64,000 nucleotides of DNA, taken from an uncultured Alphaproteobacteria bacterium. Lineage in GTDB: Bacteria > Pseudomonadota > Alphaproteobacteria > RF32 > CAG-239. A program made the translations under genes and the position numbers. This document shows, piece after piece, positions 44,196-52,696 of this stretch. How positions within the stretch are numbered: position 1 is the first letter of the stretch; each line of letters starts with the position of its first letter. The notes under the pieces are model-generated. The model was not told the DNA's origin and ran no database searches. It saw only the letters and a list, made by a program, of their open reading frames with translations. The stretch lies in contig CALXZH010000031.1 of NCBI GenBank assembly GCA_944393175.1, forward strand, positions 1 through 64,000, given 5' to 3'.

Positions 44196-44477
44196 TTAAT
44201 TTAATTTAATTTCTTCTAAAACTTGGTTCGGGTCACGAATAATCATAATTTTGTCGGATTGTGAACCACCCCTAATCAATAAGTAAATATTTCCGTTTTC
44301 AACACTAAAAGAGGAAATTTCACTCCCAATTTCTTGTTTCAAATTAAGTCTTGTTTGTGTATTGGATTTTTGTTGCGTGGTCTTTTGGTAAAGTATGCCT
44401 AGAAGGCTTATACTTCCTATAACTAATAAGAAAGTGATGAAAAATACGATAGATTTTATTAATTTTAATTTATCCAT
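44196..44477 (-). CDS. small bitopic membrane protein upstream of rluD, DUF6476-like
   Basis: A 93-residue protein with one membrane helix (SIVFFITFLLVIGSISLLGI) and a C-terminal beta-rich domain (ISSFSVENGNIYLLIRGGSQ). In many Alphaproteobacteria a protein of this size and layout (DUF6476) lies divergent to rluD, as here, and that supports the call more than the sequence does. The stop codon lies in a pentanucleotide repeat (TTAAT)n at about 44193-44213. Function unknown. Confidence 0.6.
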   Translation of the reverse strand: MDKLKLIKSIVFFITFLLVIGSISLLGILYQKTTQQKSNTQTRLNLKQEIGSEISSFSVENGNIYLLIRGGSQSDKIMIIRDPNQVLEEIKLN

Positions 44478-44561
44478 AATCTAATCCTTGCTTTTTCTTA
44501 GATTAACTGTATGTTAGGTTATATTATATTCGTTAAGTGTAAATTTTTTATTGCTAAATTT

Positions 44562-45539
44562 ATGGAAATTGATACCAACATTGTTATTACCCCCGAAGTT
44601 GATGAATTATCCTCAGGGGTGAGATTAGATAAATATTTGGCAGCTTGTGCCAAAGAATTGTCTCGTTCCCAAATCCAAAGATTAATAGAGCAGGGAATGG
44701 TGAGCTGCGATGATAATTTGGTTACGGATAATGCTTATAAGGTAAAAATCGGTGATGCCTTCCAGATTGAAATACCTCCGCCGGAAGAGCCAGAGCCAAT
44801 TGCGGAAAATATTCCTTTAGATGTTGTTTTTGAAGATGATGATTTGATTGTTGTGAACAAACCCGCCGGAATGACAGTCCATCCTGCACCGGGCGCTTAT
44901 CATCAAACATTGGTAAATGCATTACTCTTTCACTGTCAGGGTAATCTTTCCGGTGTGGGTGGGGTTAAACGTCCTGGAATCGTGCATAGAATCGATAAAG
45001 ATACGAGCGGGTTGTTGGTGGTTGCAAAAAATGACTTTACACATCGGGGATTGGCTGAACAATTTGCCGCGCATTCTATTGAAAGGACTTATCATGCCGT
45101 TGTGTATGGAATCCCAAATCCTTTAAGTGGCAGAATTGAGGGAAATATCGGTCGCAGTCGTTTTGATCGTAAGAAAATGGCTGTTTTGCAAAGCGGAGGT
45201 AAACATGCCGTGACAAATTACAAAACCCTTAAAGTTTGTTCAACGGCCGCTGCTCTCGTCCAGTGTAATTTGGAAACTGGCAGAACACATCAAATAAGAG
45301 TGCATTTATCCAGTATCGGCTGTAGCTTAATTGGTGATAAGCTATATGTAAAAAGCGGAAAAACGTCTATCAGCGGTATACCCGTTGAAACAAAAGAGTT
45401 TATCAATCATTTTCCAAGGCAGGCGTTGCATGCCAAGAGTTTGGGTTTTGTGCACCCGCGCTTGAATAAATTTATGCAATTTGATTCGTCTTATCCCGAA
45501 GATTTTTCTTCGTTATTGCAAATCTTGCATTTAATTTAA
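44562..45539 (+). CDS. rluD: 23S rRNA pseudouridine synthase RluD
   Basis: A 325-residue enzyme from the ATG at 44562 (an upstream in-frame ATG at 44511 gives an unlikely hydrophobic extension). An S4 RNA-binding domain covers residues about 18-70 (RLDKYLAACAKELSRSQIQR), then VVNKPAGMTVHPAPG and the catalytic motif PGIVHRIDKDTSGLLV (Asp of HRIDKDT). TYHAVVYG and TGRTHQIRVHLSSIG complete the fold. It makes pseudouridines in helix 69 of 23S rRNA. rpoH follows in the same direction, an order conserved in Alphaproteobacteria. Confidence 0.94.
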   Translation: MEIDTNIVITPEVDELSSGVRLDKYLAACAKELSRSQIQRLIEQGMVSCDDNLVTDNAYKVKIGDAFQIEIPPPEEPEPIAENIPLDVVFEDDDLIVVNKPAGMTVHPAPGAYHQTLVNALLFHCQGNLSGVGGVKRPGIVHRIDKDTSGLLVVAKNDFTHRGLAEQFAAHSIERTYHAVVYGIPNPLSGRIEGNIGRSRFDRKKMAVLQSGGKHAVTNYKTLKVCSTAAALVQCNLETGRTHQIRVHLSSIGCSLIGDKLYVKSGKTSISGIPVETKEFINHFPRQALHAKSLGFVHPRLNKFMQFDSSYPEDFSSLLQILHLI

Positions 45540-45653
45540 ATATATTCTACTTTTAATATAATATTTTATATTTGTAAAACTAAAAGATACATTGTCTATA
45601 TCTTGAAATCCTAATATTGTGGCCTCTGTCAATTATTACTGAGGGAGGCTATT

Positions 45654-46526
45654 ATGAATAAAGACTTCACTCTGAACGGACTTGACTTTTCGCCGGAAAT
45701 TAATCTGGCACGATATTTACAGAGTATTCGAAAATTTCCAATTCTTTCTCCGGAAAGTGAGTATGCACTTGCCGTGGAGTATAAAAAACACCGTGACCCA
45801 AAAATTGCGCAGACTTTGATTGATTCTCACTTAAGATTGGTGGTTAAAGTCGTTTCTAAATACAGAGGATACGGTTTGCCCGTAAACGAGATGATTTCTG
45901 AGGGAAATATGGGCCTGCTTTATGCAGTGAATAAATTTGAACCAGATAAGGGATTTAGATTTTCCACCTATGCTTTATGGTGGATTAAGGCTTCAATTCA
46001 AAAATATATTTTAAGCTCTTGGTCTTTGGTTAAAATCGGTACTACTGCCGCGCAAAAAAAACTTTTCTTTAATTTACGTAAAATTAAAAATCAGCTTAAT
46101 TTGGTTGATGACAGAGAATTATCTCATGAAATTCTCGGCGGAATCGCAGATAGCCTTGATGTGAGTGTGCAAGAAGTTACGGATATGAATATGCGTTTAA
46201 AATCTCATGACGGGTCTTTAAATACTTTGATTGATGCTTCTGCCGATGGGGGCAGTGAGTGGATTGATTTTATTTCCGACAAAAAGCCTAATCAGGAAGA
46301 AAAATTAGCCTATTCGGAAACTTTTTTGTATCGTAAGAGGTTGTTTTTGAAGGCGTTGGATTGCCTTAATCAACGCGAAAAAGATATTTTATTTAAACGT
46401 CGTTTGGCGGAAAAGGCCGTTACTTTGGATGATTTGAGCAAAGCTTATTCCATTTCAAAAGAAAGAGTGCGGCAAATAGAGCTTAATTCGATTAAAAAAA
46501 TCAGAAAAGCAATCGGCACGCTTTAA
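45654..46526 (+). CDS. rpoH: heat-shock sigma factor RpoH (sigma-32)
   Basis: A 290-residue sigma-70 family factor. Region 2 includes LIDSHLRLVVKVVSKYRGYG, ISEGNMGLLYAVNKFEPDKG and FRFSTYALWWIKASIQKYIL. The RpoH box QKKLFFNLRK, which separates it from other sigma factors, comes next. Region 4.2 shows LDDLSKAYSISKERVRQIEL. AGGGAGG precedes the ATG. It directs transcription of chaperones and proteases. A terminator follows 17 nt after the stop. Confidence 0.96.
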   Translation: MNKDFTLNGLDFSPEINLARYLQSIRKFPILSPESEYALAVEYKKHRDPKIAQTLIDSHLRLVVKVVSKYRGYGLPVNEMISEGNMGLLYAVNKFEPDKGFRFSTYALWWIKASIQKYILSSWSLVKIGTTAAQKKLFFNLRKIKNQLNLVDDRELSHEILGGIADSLDVSVQEVTDMNMRLKSHDGSLNTLIDASADGGSEWIDFISDKKPNQEEKLAYSETFLYRKRLFLKALDCLNQREKDILFKRRLAEKAVTLDDLSKAYSISKERVRQIELNSIKKIRKAIGTL

Positions 46527-46543
46527 ATCTTGAAAAATTCTTA

Positions 46544-46564
46544 CCCGCTTAGGCGGGCTTTTTT
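46544..46564 (+). terminator. intrinsic terminator of rpoH
   Basis: CCCGC (46544-46548) pairs with GCGGG (46553-46557), loop TTAG, then C and a T-run. Confidence 0.85.
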
Positions 46565-47069
46565 ATGCTTGCGGCTGCGAAGATATGGTTCCTCTGATGC
46601 CTTCTCCCCAATCTTGGGCCAGTTTGTCCAGTTGGCTATCAATCGTTTTTAATCTTTTTTGTGCCATTATTTTATAAATATAAATGAAGAGGTTGGGAAC
46701 TTCCAGATATACAATCAAACCTAGACCGGCAGAACCAAGCATTATAATCAAATTAAAGATGTCGCTGAAAATAAAAAAGGCATCTCTTACCGTAAAATTA
46801 CTTATAATGTGAAATAAATAGATAAATACGCCTGAGAGATTAAAACAGCCGACAATTACCAATTTGTTGGTATTGGTGCGGTCTGTTATCAGTACCGTAA
46901 AAGTCGGCAATAAACCTATCAGTAATACAACCATAACCGGAAGAGTGGTCATGACAGCTATTAATAAAGCCAAGATTAACAGAACTTTTTGCAACAGATT
47001 CAGACGAAATGTATCATTGCGTCTGAGCGGCGGATTGCGTAGTGGTCTTTGCGGAGGTACTTTACTCAT
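46563..47069 (-). CDS. four-helix membrane protein, 168 aa
   Basis: A basic Pro/Arg-rich N-terminus (PPQRPLRNPPLRRND) is followed by four hydrophobic helices (residues about 25-60, 70-92, 96-118, 118-136) and a short helical tail. It overlaps the pseudokinase gene by 4 nt (ATGA), so the two products are probably made in equal amounts and may work together in the membrane. No family is recognised. Confidence 0.65.
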   Translation of the reverse strand: MSKVPPQRPLRNPPLRRNDTFRLNLLQKVLLILALLIAVMTTLPVMVVLLIGLLPTFTVLITDRTNTNKLVIVGCFNLSGVFIYLFHIISNFTVRDAFFIFSDIFNLIIMLGSAGLGLIVYLEVPNLFIYIYKIMAQKRLKTIDSQLDKLAQDWGEGIRGTISSQPQA

Positions 47070-49096
47070 TTTAGTATCCAGTAAAAAAGGTTAAGGACAA
47101 ACGAAGCAATGAGAGTCAAAACGGCTAAGATATTTGCAAAACGCATGGCAACTTCTCTGGCTTCCTCGTCCCATTTTGCCGTATTGTTTTGAAGATTGTT
47201 TTTTTCACTTATCAATAAATTGGCCGTCTTTAAGGCGTTGGCGTAGTCGACGCTGTCTTTTTGTCTGGCTTCTTCGTTTTCAATTATTTCCGTAATCTCA
47301 TAGAGTTTACCGTTTTTGTGTATCTTGAGAACTTCTCGTTCCAAATATTTTTGATATTTAACGTTGTGGTAGCTCTTGATGGTCAGCATGCAGGCACTTA
47401 CCAGCCATTTTGCCAAATTAGGTAACTGAGTAGGTCCGTATTTGTTTTGCATATCCGTGTATAAGCGTAAAATTGCGCTGGCCTGCAGTGCTTCTCTTGA
47501 GGTGTTTAAGTCCGTTAATATTCCATCTATTTTTTTACCTAATTTGCAGCGTAAATATGCCATAATGTTGCGGTCGTAAGGCATAGAGGTTACTTTGTTG
47601 TGGGCATAATTATTGTCCAAGGCTCTTAGAATTCTGGGTGCGCTGTTTACAAATTCATCTCCCAGTAAAGGGCTGATGCAGGGTAAATCTTCGTCAAAGT
47701 CATACATGATACGATCTATTCCGTAGCCCATATCACGACGAGAAATGTAACTTTTGAATTCCCCGCTGTTAGACGGAGCTCTGATGTTTGTCTGTTCCTG
47801 ATACCAGAGTTTGAATAAGTCAGAATTTAGTAAGTCATAATATATATTTAAGCTTTCCTTATTTTTTATGGCCAAGAAAATAACTTTTGATACGGCATTG
47901 GGAAACAGCCATAGCGTCTTATATTTTATCGGCAAATGCGGCGCCAAAATAATACAAAGTTTTGATATGAGCAATTCTCGGCTGGCCGTATTATCTGAAT
48001 TGGTGTGAATCAATTTCTCAATTTGGGTGTTGAGTTTTTCATTCTCCAAGCCGTTTTTAATCCAGTCCGTAATTTTTCCGGATTTTAATAATTCGTATCC
48101 TTCTTCCGGATTTTGCAATAAAGCATAGGCTACTTCTGTCGGTGTATAGACTTTTTCACCTGAGATGGTTAATGATTTTTTCGGCCGTTCAGAATTGGAT
48201 GCAGGTGTGTTATTTGGTTTTCCTTCCAGTAGATTGTAGGCTTGCGTGTAGCTATAGCGCTCGTCTTCATCATCATTTAGAAGGCCTTTGAACAAGGTGG
48301 CATAGTGTGCAGATAATTTGTCTGTTCCTAAAAGTGTCGTGTAACTTCCTTTTTTTAATTTTAGGCGTAAAACTTCCATGTCTGAAAGGTCTTCCAGAAG
48401 TGGATGTCCAAGATATAACTGTAATGCAGTGACGCCAACGGCGTAAACATCGTTTTTATCTGTTCCGTTGCCACGGCCTTCTTTTTGAGCCATCAGGCTT
48501 TCTATGGTTTCGCTACAACCTGGTTGATAGTAGGCCGGAAAGGAGGCTATGCAATCGCCTAAAACCATATGCTCGCGCGCTTCATCTCGGTAATAAATAT
48601 TGCTTGCACGTATGGCGCGATGGGTAATGCCATAACCTTTAAGAACCTCAACCGCCGATAACATTGATAAAACTTCGGTTTTAAATTTTTCAGCTTGATT
48701 CTTGAGGCAATAGGCGCCTTGTTCGTCAATCACCCTGCCTCCGAGCGGCGTTTCATATATCAATGCCATATTACGGGAATTTTCTTTTGTATAACTGACA
48801 ACACCATATTCAACCAATTTCATAATAGCCGGGTGGTCAATCGATTTGAGATAGGGAAGCAAAGAACTGCGCGGCGATGTGAAGTTATTGCATATAAGTG
48901 CAAACAATTCTTTTTTATCATTGATTTTATCTTCAACTTTATATGCCTTGGCTCCGTTAGTGTCCAGCCATACCAAAGGAGCGGAAAAATCAATGGTGTA
49001 TCTTTCCTTGAGTACGTAGGTATGTTCTTTTTCAGTGACGGCAAAATTTTCTATTTCGCTTGTCTCCGGGGCCTGTTCTGCAGCTTCTTCAGTCAT
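47066..49096 (-). CDS. tail-anchored protein with degenerate kinase (pseudokinase) domain
   Basis: A 676-residue protein. Residues about 30-300 keep the order of a Ser/Thr kinase. The catalytic loop is HRAIRASNIYY (HRD changed to HRA, losing the catalytic Asp). The DFG position reads LGDCIAS, and NDVYAVGVTALQLYLGHPL matches the D-V-Y-S-x-G helix. The VAIK Lys also appears missing (LFALICN). The fold should thus be non-catalytic. The central part (about 320-620) is helical without known domain. The last 20 residues form a membrane helix (ILAVLTLIASFVLNLFYWIL), a tail anchor. Coupled to the four-helix protein gene by a 4-nt overlap. Confidence 0.75.
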   Translation of the reverse strand: MTEEAAEQAPETSEIENFAVTEKEHTYVLKERYTIDFSAPLVWLDTNGAKAYKVEDKINDKKELFALICNNFTSPRSSLLPYLKSIDHPAIMKLVEYGVVSYTKENSRNMALIYETPLGGRVIDEQGAYCLKNQAEKFKTEVLSMLSAVEVLKGYGITHRAIRASNIYYRDEAREHMVLGDCIASFPAYYQPGCSETIESLMAQKEGRGNGTDKNDVYAVGVTALQLYLGHPLLEDLSDMEVLRLKLKKGSYTTLLGTDKLSAHYATLFKGLLNDDEDERYSYTQAYNLLEGKPNNTPASNSERPKKSLTISGEKVYTPTEVAYALLQNPEEGYELLKSGKITDWIKNGLENEKLNTQIEKLIHTNSDNTASRELLISKLCIILAPHLPIKYKTLWLFPNAVSKVIFLAIKNKESLNIYYDLLNSDLFKLWYQEQTNIRAPSNSGEFKSYISRRDMGYGIDRIMYDFDEDLPCISPLLGDEFVNSAPRILRALDNNYAHNKVTSMPYDRNIMAYLRCKLGKKIDGILTDLNTSREALQASAILRLYTDMQNKYGPTQLPNLAKWLVSACMLTIKSYHNVKYQKYLEREVLKIHKNGKLYEITEIIENEEARQKDSVDYANALKTANLLISEKNNLQNNTAKWDEEAREVAMRFANILAVLTLIASFVLNLFYWILK

Positions 49097-49237
49097 CAGG
49101 TTATCTTTCTTTGTTCTGTTACTTGTTTTTTATCATATACCCATAAGAGTTAATAAAACACAAATATTTTTTGTTTTTTACGATTTTTGGGGTAAACTAA
49201 ACGTATTATGTTGTTTGTGAGGTGATTTTAGAACAAA

Positions 49238-50335
49238 ATGAGTCTTGAGGATAATACCAGTATTGATTTTTTAGAAAATATTGAGGAAAACAATATTCCT
49301 TATAAGTCGGATGATGTTTCCGAAGATTATGTCTTTGGCTTGGAAGATTTAGAAAATTTAACAACCGCGCCGGTAAAACAGGGGCCAATGCGGAATGTGA
49401 AAACTTTATCTCCAAAGCCCGAAAATTCGAGTGCTCATTCCGAGGTTTTTGATGCCTTTTTGTCAGAAACAGATATTCGTCTTAAAGATGTGGTGGACAA
49501 GGTTTTTAGCCGCTCAGACAGGCCTTTCGTAGTTATCAGAGATGATAAAATCGAATATGTTAATAAAACATTTTTTAAATTGGTGGAATTAAATAGCGAA
49601 CAAAATGTTTTGCATCAAAAATTTTTAAAATTTGTTGCTAAAGAAGATTGGGATTTCTTGGCTAAAAATATCGGTGAAATGTTGACTAACAACGAAGCGA
49701 TGGAAATAAATCTTATTTGCGGTGTGCATAAGACGATTAAAGTTAAATTTGAGGCAATTTATTTATCAGATGACCAACATTTTACTTTTATTTTGATAGG
49801 TGAGCGGTTAGGTGCAAGAACAGCAAGTGTTATGAGTATGTATGATCAGTTGACAGGCTTGCCAAACTTTTATTTATTTGAAGACCGTGTGCAGGTGTTG
49901 GTAAATTACGAAAATTATAAGGATGTCCGTCAGAAGAAAAATATGATTGCGGTGGCCGGTGTGGCGATTGATAATTTTGATGATTTGAAAGCTATCGGCA
50001 TGCATGAATGGGTCTTAAAAAAATTAGCTGAAAAACTTATGCTGAGTTTGAAAAAAACTTATACCGTGGGAAGTGGGTTGAAATATCAATTTTGGATTTT
50101 GATGCCCGATATTATGGATGAGGAAAGCTTAAAATTGGAGCTGAGCAAAATTCAGACGATTTTTCAGGAGCCGATTGCGGATAATTTTACTGCGCATGAG
50201 CTATCTGCTTCTATTGGGGTGAGCATCTTTCCCGAGCCGGCAGCCTCTGCAAAAAAACTGATAGAACAAACTATTTTATCAATACAAAAAGCTCAAAAAG
50301 AAGGCGGAAATCGTTTGCAAATCTTTGGTATTTAA
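49238..50335 (+). CDS. PAS plus degenerate GGDEF-domain protein
   Basis: A 365-residue soluble protein. After a disordered acidic N-terminus (1-75), a PAS domain (about 85-195: FVVIRDDKIEYVNKTFFKLV) and a GGDEF-type fold (about 205-365) follow. The latter starts normally (MYDQLTGLPNFYLFEDRV) and ends normally (ASIGVSIFPEPAASAKKLIE, GGNRLQIF), but where RxGGDEF should be, the sequence reads SGLKYQFWILMPD. It can thus not make cyclic di-GMP and may bind it or regulate partners. It is divergent from the pseudokinase gene. Confidence 0.8.
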   Translation: MSLEDNTSIDFLENIEENNIPYKSDDVSEDYVFGLEDLENLTTAPVKQGPMRNVKTLSPKPENSSAHSEVFDAFLSETDIRLKDVVDKVFSRSDRPFVVIRDDKIEYVNKTFFKLVELNSEQNVLHQKFLKFVAKEDWDFLAKNIGEMLTNNEAMEINLICGVHKTIKVKFEAIYLSDDQHFTFILIGERLGARTASVMSMYDQLTGLPNFYLFEDRVQVLVNYENYKDVRQKKNMIAVAGVAIDNFDDLKAIGMHEWVLKKLAEKLMLSLKKTYTVGSGLKYQFWILMPDIMDEESLKLELSKIQTIFQEPIADNFTAHELSASIGVSIFPEPAASAKKLIEQTILSIQKAQKEGGNRLQIFGI

Positions 50336-51090
50336 TCGCAAACATCAAAAAAAGACAGGCCTTCTCTTAAAATCTTAAAAGCTTGGGGCGTGTGTTCTCC
50401 TGTGGGCGTGTGAATGGTTATGCCCCTTAAAATACGCGCGGGAGCTTTGGAATCTTTGGTCGCTGTTATCATGACTCTTTTGGCTGGTTGTTCGGGTTTG
50501 GAAAAGAGGGGAATAATATTGATATTGCCTGCTTTACCGTATAAACAAGATAGAATCTCACTAATTGCTTCTGCACGATTGATTAAATATAAGTTTCCTT
50601 TTGGGGCTGCCATTTTGAGGCAAAATTTTAACCAATCAGACAAGTCAATCCCTTGGTGATTGTGGGCTAAGGCTTTGCTCGGGTTGGGCGAGGGCATATC
50701 GCATTCGCTGTAGGGCGGGTTGCTGATTACGTGCTGAAAACTGCAAGGCGGTAATTGTTGCGGTGTGATGGTGGTGATATTGTAATTCAGGTAAGTTAAG
50801 GACTCCGAAAATCCATTGGCTGCCGCACTTTGGTTAGATAATGAACATAATTCTTCTTGGAGCTCAATGCCGGTGATTTGCGGTTTTATGTTTTGAAAGC
50901 GTGCTGCTAGGCAGAGAGAAATAGCTCCCGTGCCGGAGCCGACATCCAGAATTTTATCTTGAGGTTTTACTTTGTTGACTAAGGATGATACCATTACGGC
51001 ATCGGTGGATGCGCGGTAGCCATCTCGGGGTTGAAAAATTTTGACTCTGCGGTCTAAAAGATAATCATTTGTGTGTTCTGTCATTGTCAT
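50332..51090 (-). CDS. TrmN6-like tRNA1(Val) adenine-N6 methyltransferase
   Basis: A 252-residue SAM-dependent enzyme. LDRRVKIFQPRDGYRASTDAV near residues 11-31 and the SAM-binding ILDVGSGTGAISLCLA are typical of the TrmN6 (YfiC) group. The NPPY motif in HVISNPPYSECD marks adenine/cytosine/glutamine amino methyltransferases. The substrate, A37 of tRNA-Val, is known only for the E. coli protein. The two possible ATG starts differ by two codons. Its 3' end overlaps the convergent gene by 4 nt. Confidence 0.82.
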   Translation of the reverse strand: MTMTEHTNDYLLDRRVKIFQPRDGYRASTDAVMVSSLVNKVKPQDKILDVGSGTGAISLCLAARFQNIKPQITGIELQEELCSLSNQSAAANGFSESLTYLNYNITTITPQQLPPCSFQHVISNPPYSECDMPSPNPSKALAHNHQGIDLSDWLKFCLKMAAPKGNLYLINRAEAISEILSCLYGKAGNINIIPLFSKPEQPAKRVMITATKDSKAPARILRGITIHTPTGEHTPQAFKILREGLSFFDVCD

Positions 51091-51213
51091 ACCTCGCCAG
51101 AGATTTTAGCTAAAAAATATTAAAAATCCAGCAAATAATTGTTTTAATTTCGTTGCAAAGTTGTATGGCTTCATATACACTTTTTCATATTGTTAATTTA
51201 GAGGAAGTGAAAT

Positions 51214-52029
51214 ATGAAAACTTTGATTGTTATTCCTGCCAGATACGGCTCAACTCGTTTTCCGGGTAAACCTTTAGCTAAAATTGCCGGAAAGGAAATG
51301 TTATTAAGAGTTTGGGAAAATGCTTGCAAAGCTGCCGCTAAGTTTGATAGCTGCGAAGCTGTTGTGGCTACAGATGATGATAGAATTATGGATTTTTGTA
51401 AGGCAAATAATATCAGAGCCGTTATGACTTCCGTTAATTGTCCGACCGGAACAGACAGAGTTATTGAAGCTGCTGAAAAAATGCAAGAGTTTCCAGAATT
51501 CGTGGTCAATCTGCAAGGCGATAATCCTTTGTGCCCGACTTGGTTTGTGGAGGCTGTTATTAGTGAATATTATAAAAATGACAGAGTTGAAACCGTTACT
51601 CCGGTAGTGAACCTTTCTTGGGAAGATTTGGATAATTTAAGAGCTCATAAAAAAACAACCCCGTTTAGCGGAACTACTGCCGTATTTAATGCCGAAGGTG
51701 ATGCTTTTTATTTTTCAAAAAATATTATTCCGGCCATTCGTAAAGAAGATAAGGTGCGCGAGGCTATGGATATGTCTCCGGTATATCGTCAAGTCGGCTT
51801 GTATGGCTATCGTTTGGATGTGTTGCGTAAAATTGCAAAATTGCCTGAAGGTATTTATGAAAAATTGGAAGGTTTGGAGCAGTTACGCTGGATTGAAAAT
51901 GGTATTAAAGTTCGTTGTGTGAAGGTTGATTATCGTGAGTTTAAAAAAATGTCTGCGTTGTCCGGCGTGGATTCTCCCGAAGATATTGCCAGAGTGGAAG
52001 AAGCCTTGGCTGAATTGGGAGAATTTTAA
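51214..52029 (+). CDS. kdsB: CMP-Kdo synthetase (KdsB)
   Basis: A 271-residue nucleotidyltransferase that activates Kdo with CTP for LPS inner-core synthesis. VIPARYGSTRFPGKPLAKIAG (in parts: IPARYGSTRFPGKPL) is the nucleotide-binding start. VVATDDDRI, PTGTDRVIEA and VVNLQGDNPL are family hallmarks, though LQGDEP is usual, here Asn for Glu. QVGLYGYRLDVL and LEQLRWIENG complete it. GAGGAAG precedes the ATG. The next gene overlaps by 1 nt. Confidence 0.9.
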   Translation: MKTLIVIPARYGSTRFPGKPLAKIAGKEMLLRVWENACKAAAKFDSCEAVVATDDDRIMDFCKANNIRAVMTSVNCPTGTDRVIEAAEKMQEFPEFVVNLQGDNPLCPTWFVEAVISEYYKNDRVETVTPVVNLSWEDLDNLRAHKKTTPFSGTTAVFNAEGDAFYFSKNIIPAIRKEDKVREAMDMSPVYRQVGLYGYRLDVLRKIAKLPEGIYEKLEGLEQLRWIENGIKVRCVKVDYREFKKMSALSGVDSPEDIARVEEALAELGEF

Positions 52030-52664
52030 TGGTTACCAGATTAATTATTGCAAGACACGGTAATACTTTTACCAAAGAGCAAACACCTACAAGAGTTGGC
52101 GGCAGAACGGATTTGCCTTTGGTGGAAACCGAGCGCGGTACCAATATCGGTAAGTACCTGAAACTAAAAAATTGGTTGCCGGATGCGGTCTTTGCTGCGC
52201 CCTTAAAAAGAACAATGGATACAGCAAAATTAGCCGTGGCGGAAATGAAACTTCCTCTTGAAGTTATGGAAGAAGATAGTTTTCGCGAGGTTGACTATGG
52301 TCCCGATGAAAACAAAACCGAAGATGAAGTTATTGCAAGAATCGGTGAAGAAGCCATAAAATTATGGAATGAAAAAGCCATTGTGCCCAGTGGTTGGTTG
52401 GTGAATGTTGAGGACTTAATTCAAACCTGGCAAAGGTGGGCCGACAAAATAGCTAAAGAATATAAGGATAAAAATGTTTTGATTGTTTCCAGTAACGGAG
52501 TTATTCGCTTTGCTCCTTATATCACAGGTGATTTTGCGGCTTTTGCAAAAGAGCATGATATTAAGGTCGGGACAGGGTGTGTGTGTGTCTTTGAAAAAGA
52601 GGGCAACAATCCTTGGAAATGTATCGAATGGAATGTTAAACCGGCTAAAGAATTAGCAAAATAA
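52029..52664 (+). CDS. histidine phosphatase-fold protein with altered second His
   Basis: A 211-residue protein of the phosphoglycerate mutase-like superfamily. ARHGNTFTKEQ carries the phospho-acceptor His, APLKRTMDTAKL the Arg, and FREVDYGPDE the acidic part. The second catalytic His, expected as V-x-S-H-G, is Asn in LIVSSNGVIRF, which normally weakens or removes activity. The gene overlaps kdsB by 1 nt (TAATG), implying a linked role in Kdo or LPS metabolism, perhaps as a phosphatase with changed mechanism or a regulator. Confidence 0.8.
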   Translation: MVTRLIIARHGNTFTKEQTPTRVGGRTDLPLVETERGTNIGKYLKLKNWLPDAVFAAPLKRTMDTAKLAVAEMKLPLEVMEEDSFREVDYGPDENKTEDEVIARIGEEAIKLWNEKAIVPSGWLVNVEDLIQTWQRWADKIAKEYKDKNVLIVSSNGVIRFAPYITGDFAAFAKEHDIKVGTGCVCVFEKEGNNPWKCIEWNVKPAKELAK

Positions 52665-52671
52665 AAAAAAG

Positions 52672-52696
52672 TCCCTCATCTGGAGGGATTTTTTTT
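52672..52696. terminator. bidirectional intrinsic terminator
   Basis: TCCCTC (52672-52677) pairs with GAGGGA (52683-52688), flanked by an A-run and a T-run; between convergent genes. Confidence 0.85.

Noticed and set aside
44192-44213. TTAAT tandem repeats looking like CtrA sites (TTAA-N7-TTAA)
   Set aside because: The 5-nt period gives spacers of 1 or 6, not 7; it is a simple repeat over a stop codon.
45590-45640. Possible heat-shock (sigma-32) promoter before rpoH (CTTGAAA...)
   Set aside because: A convincing -10 box at the right distance is missing.
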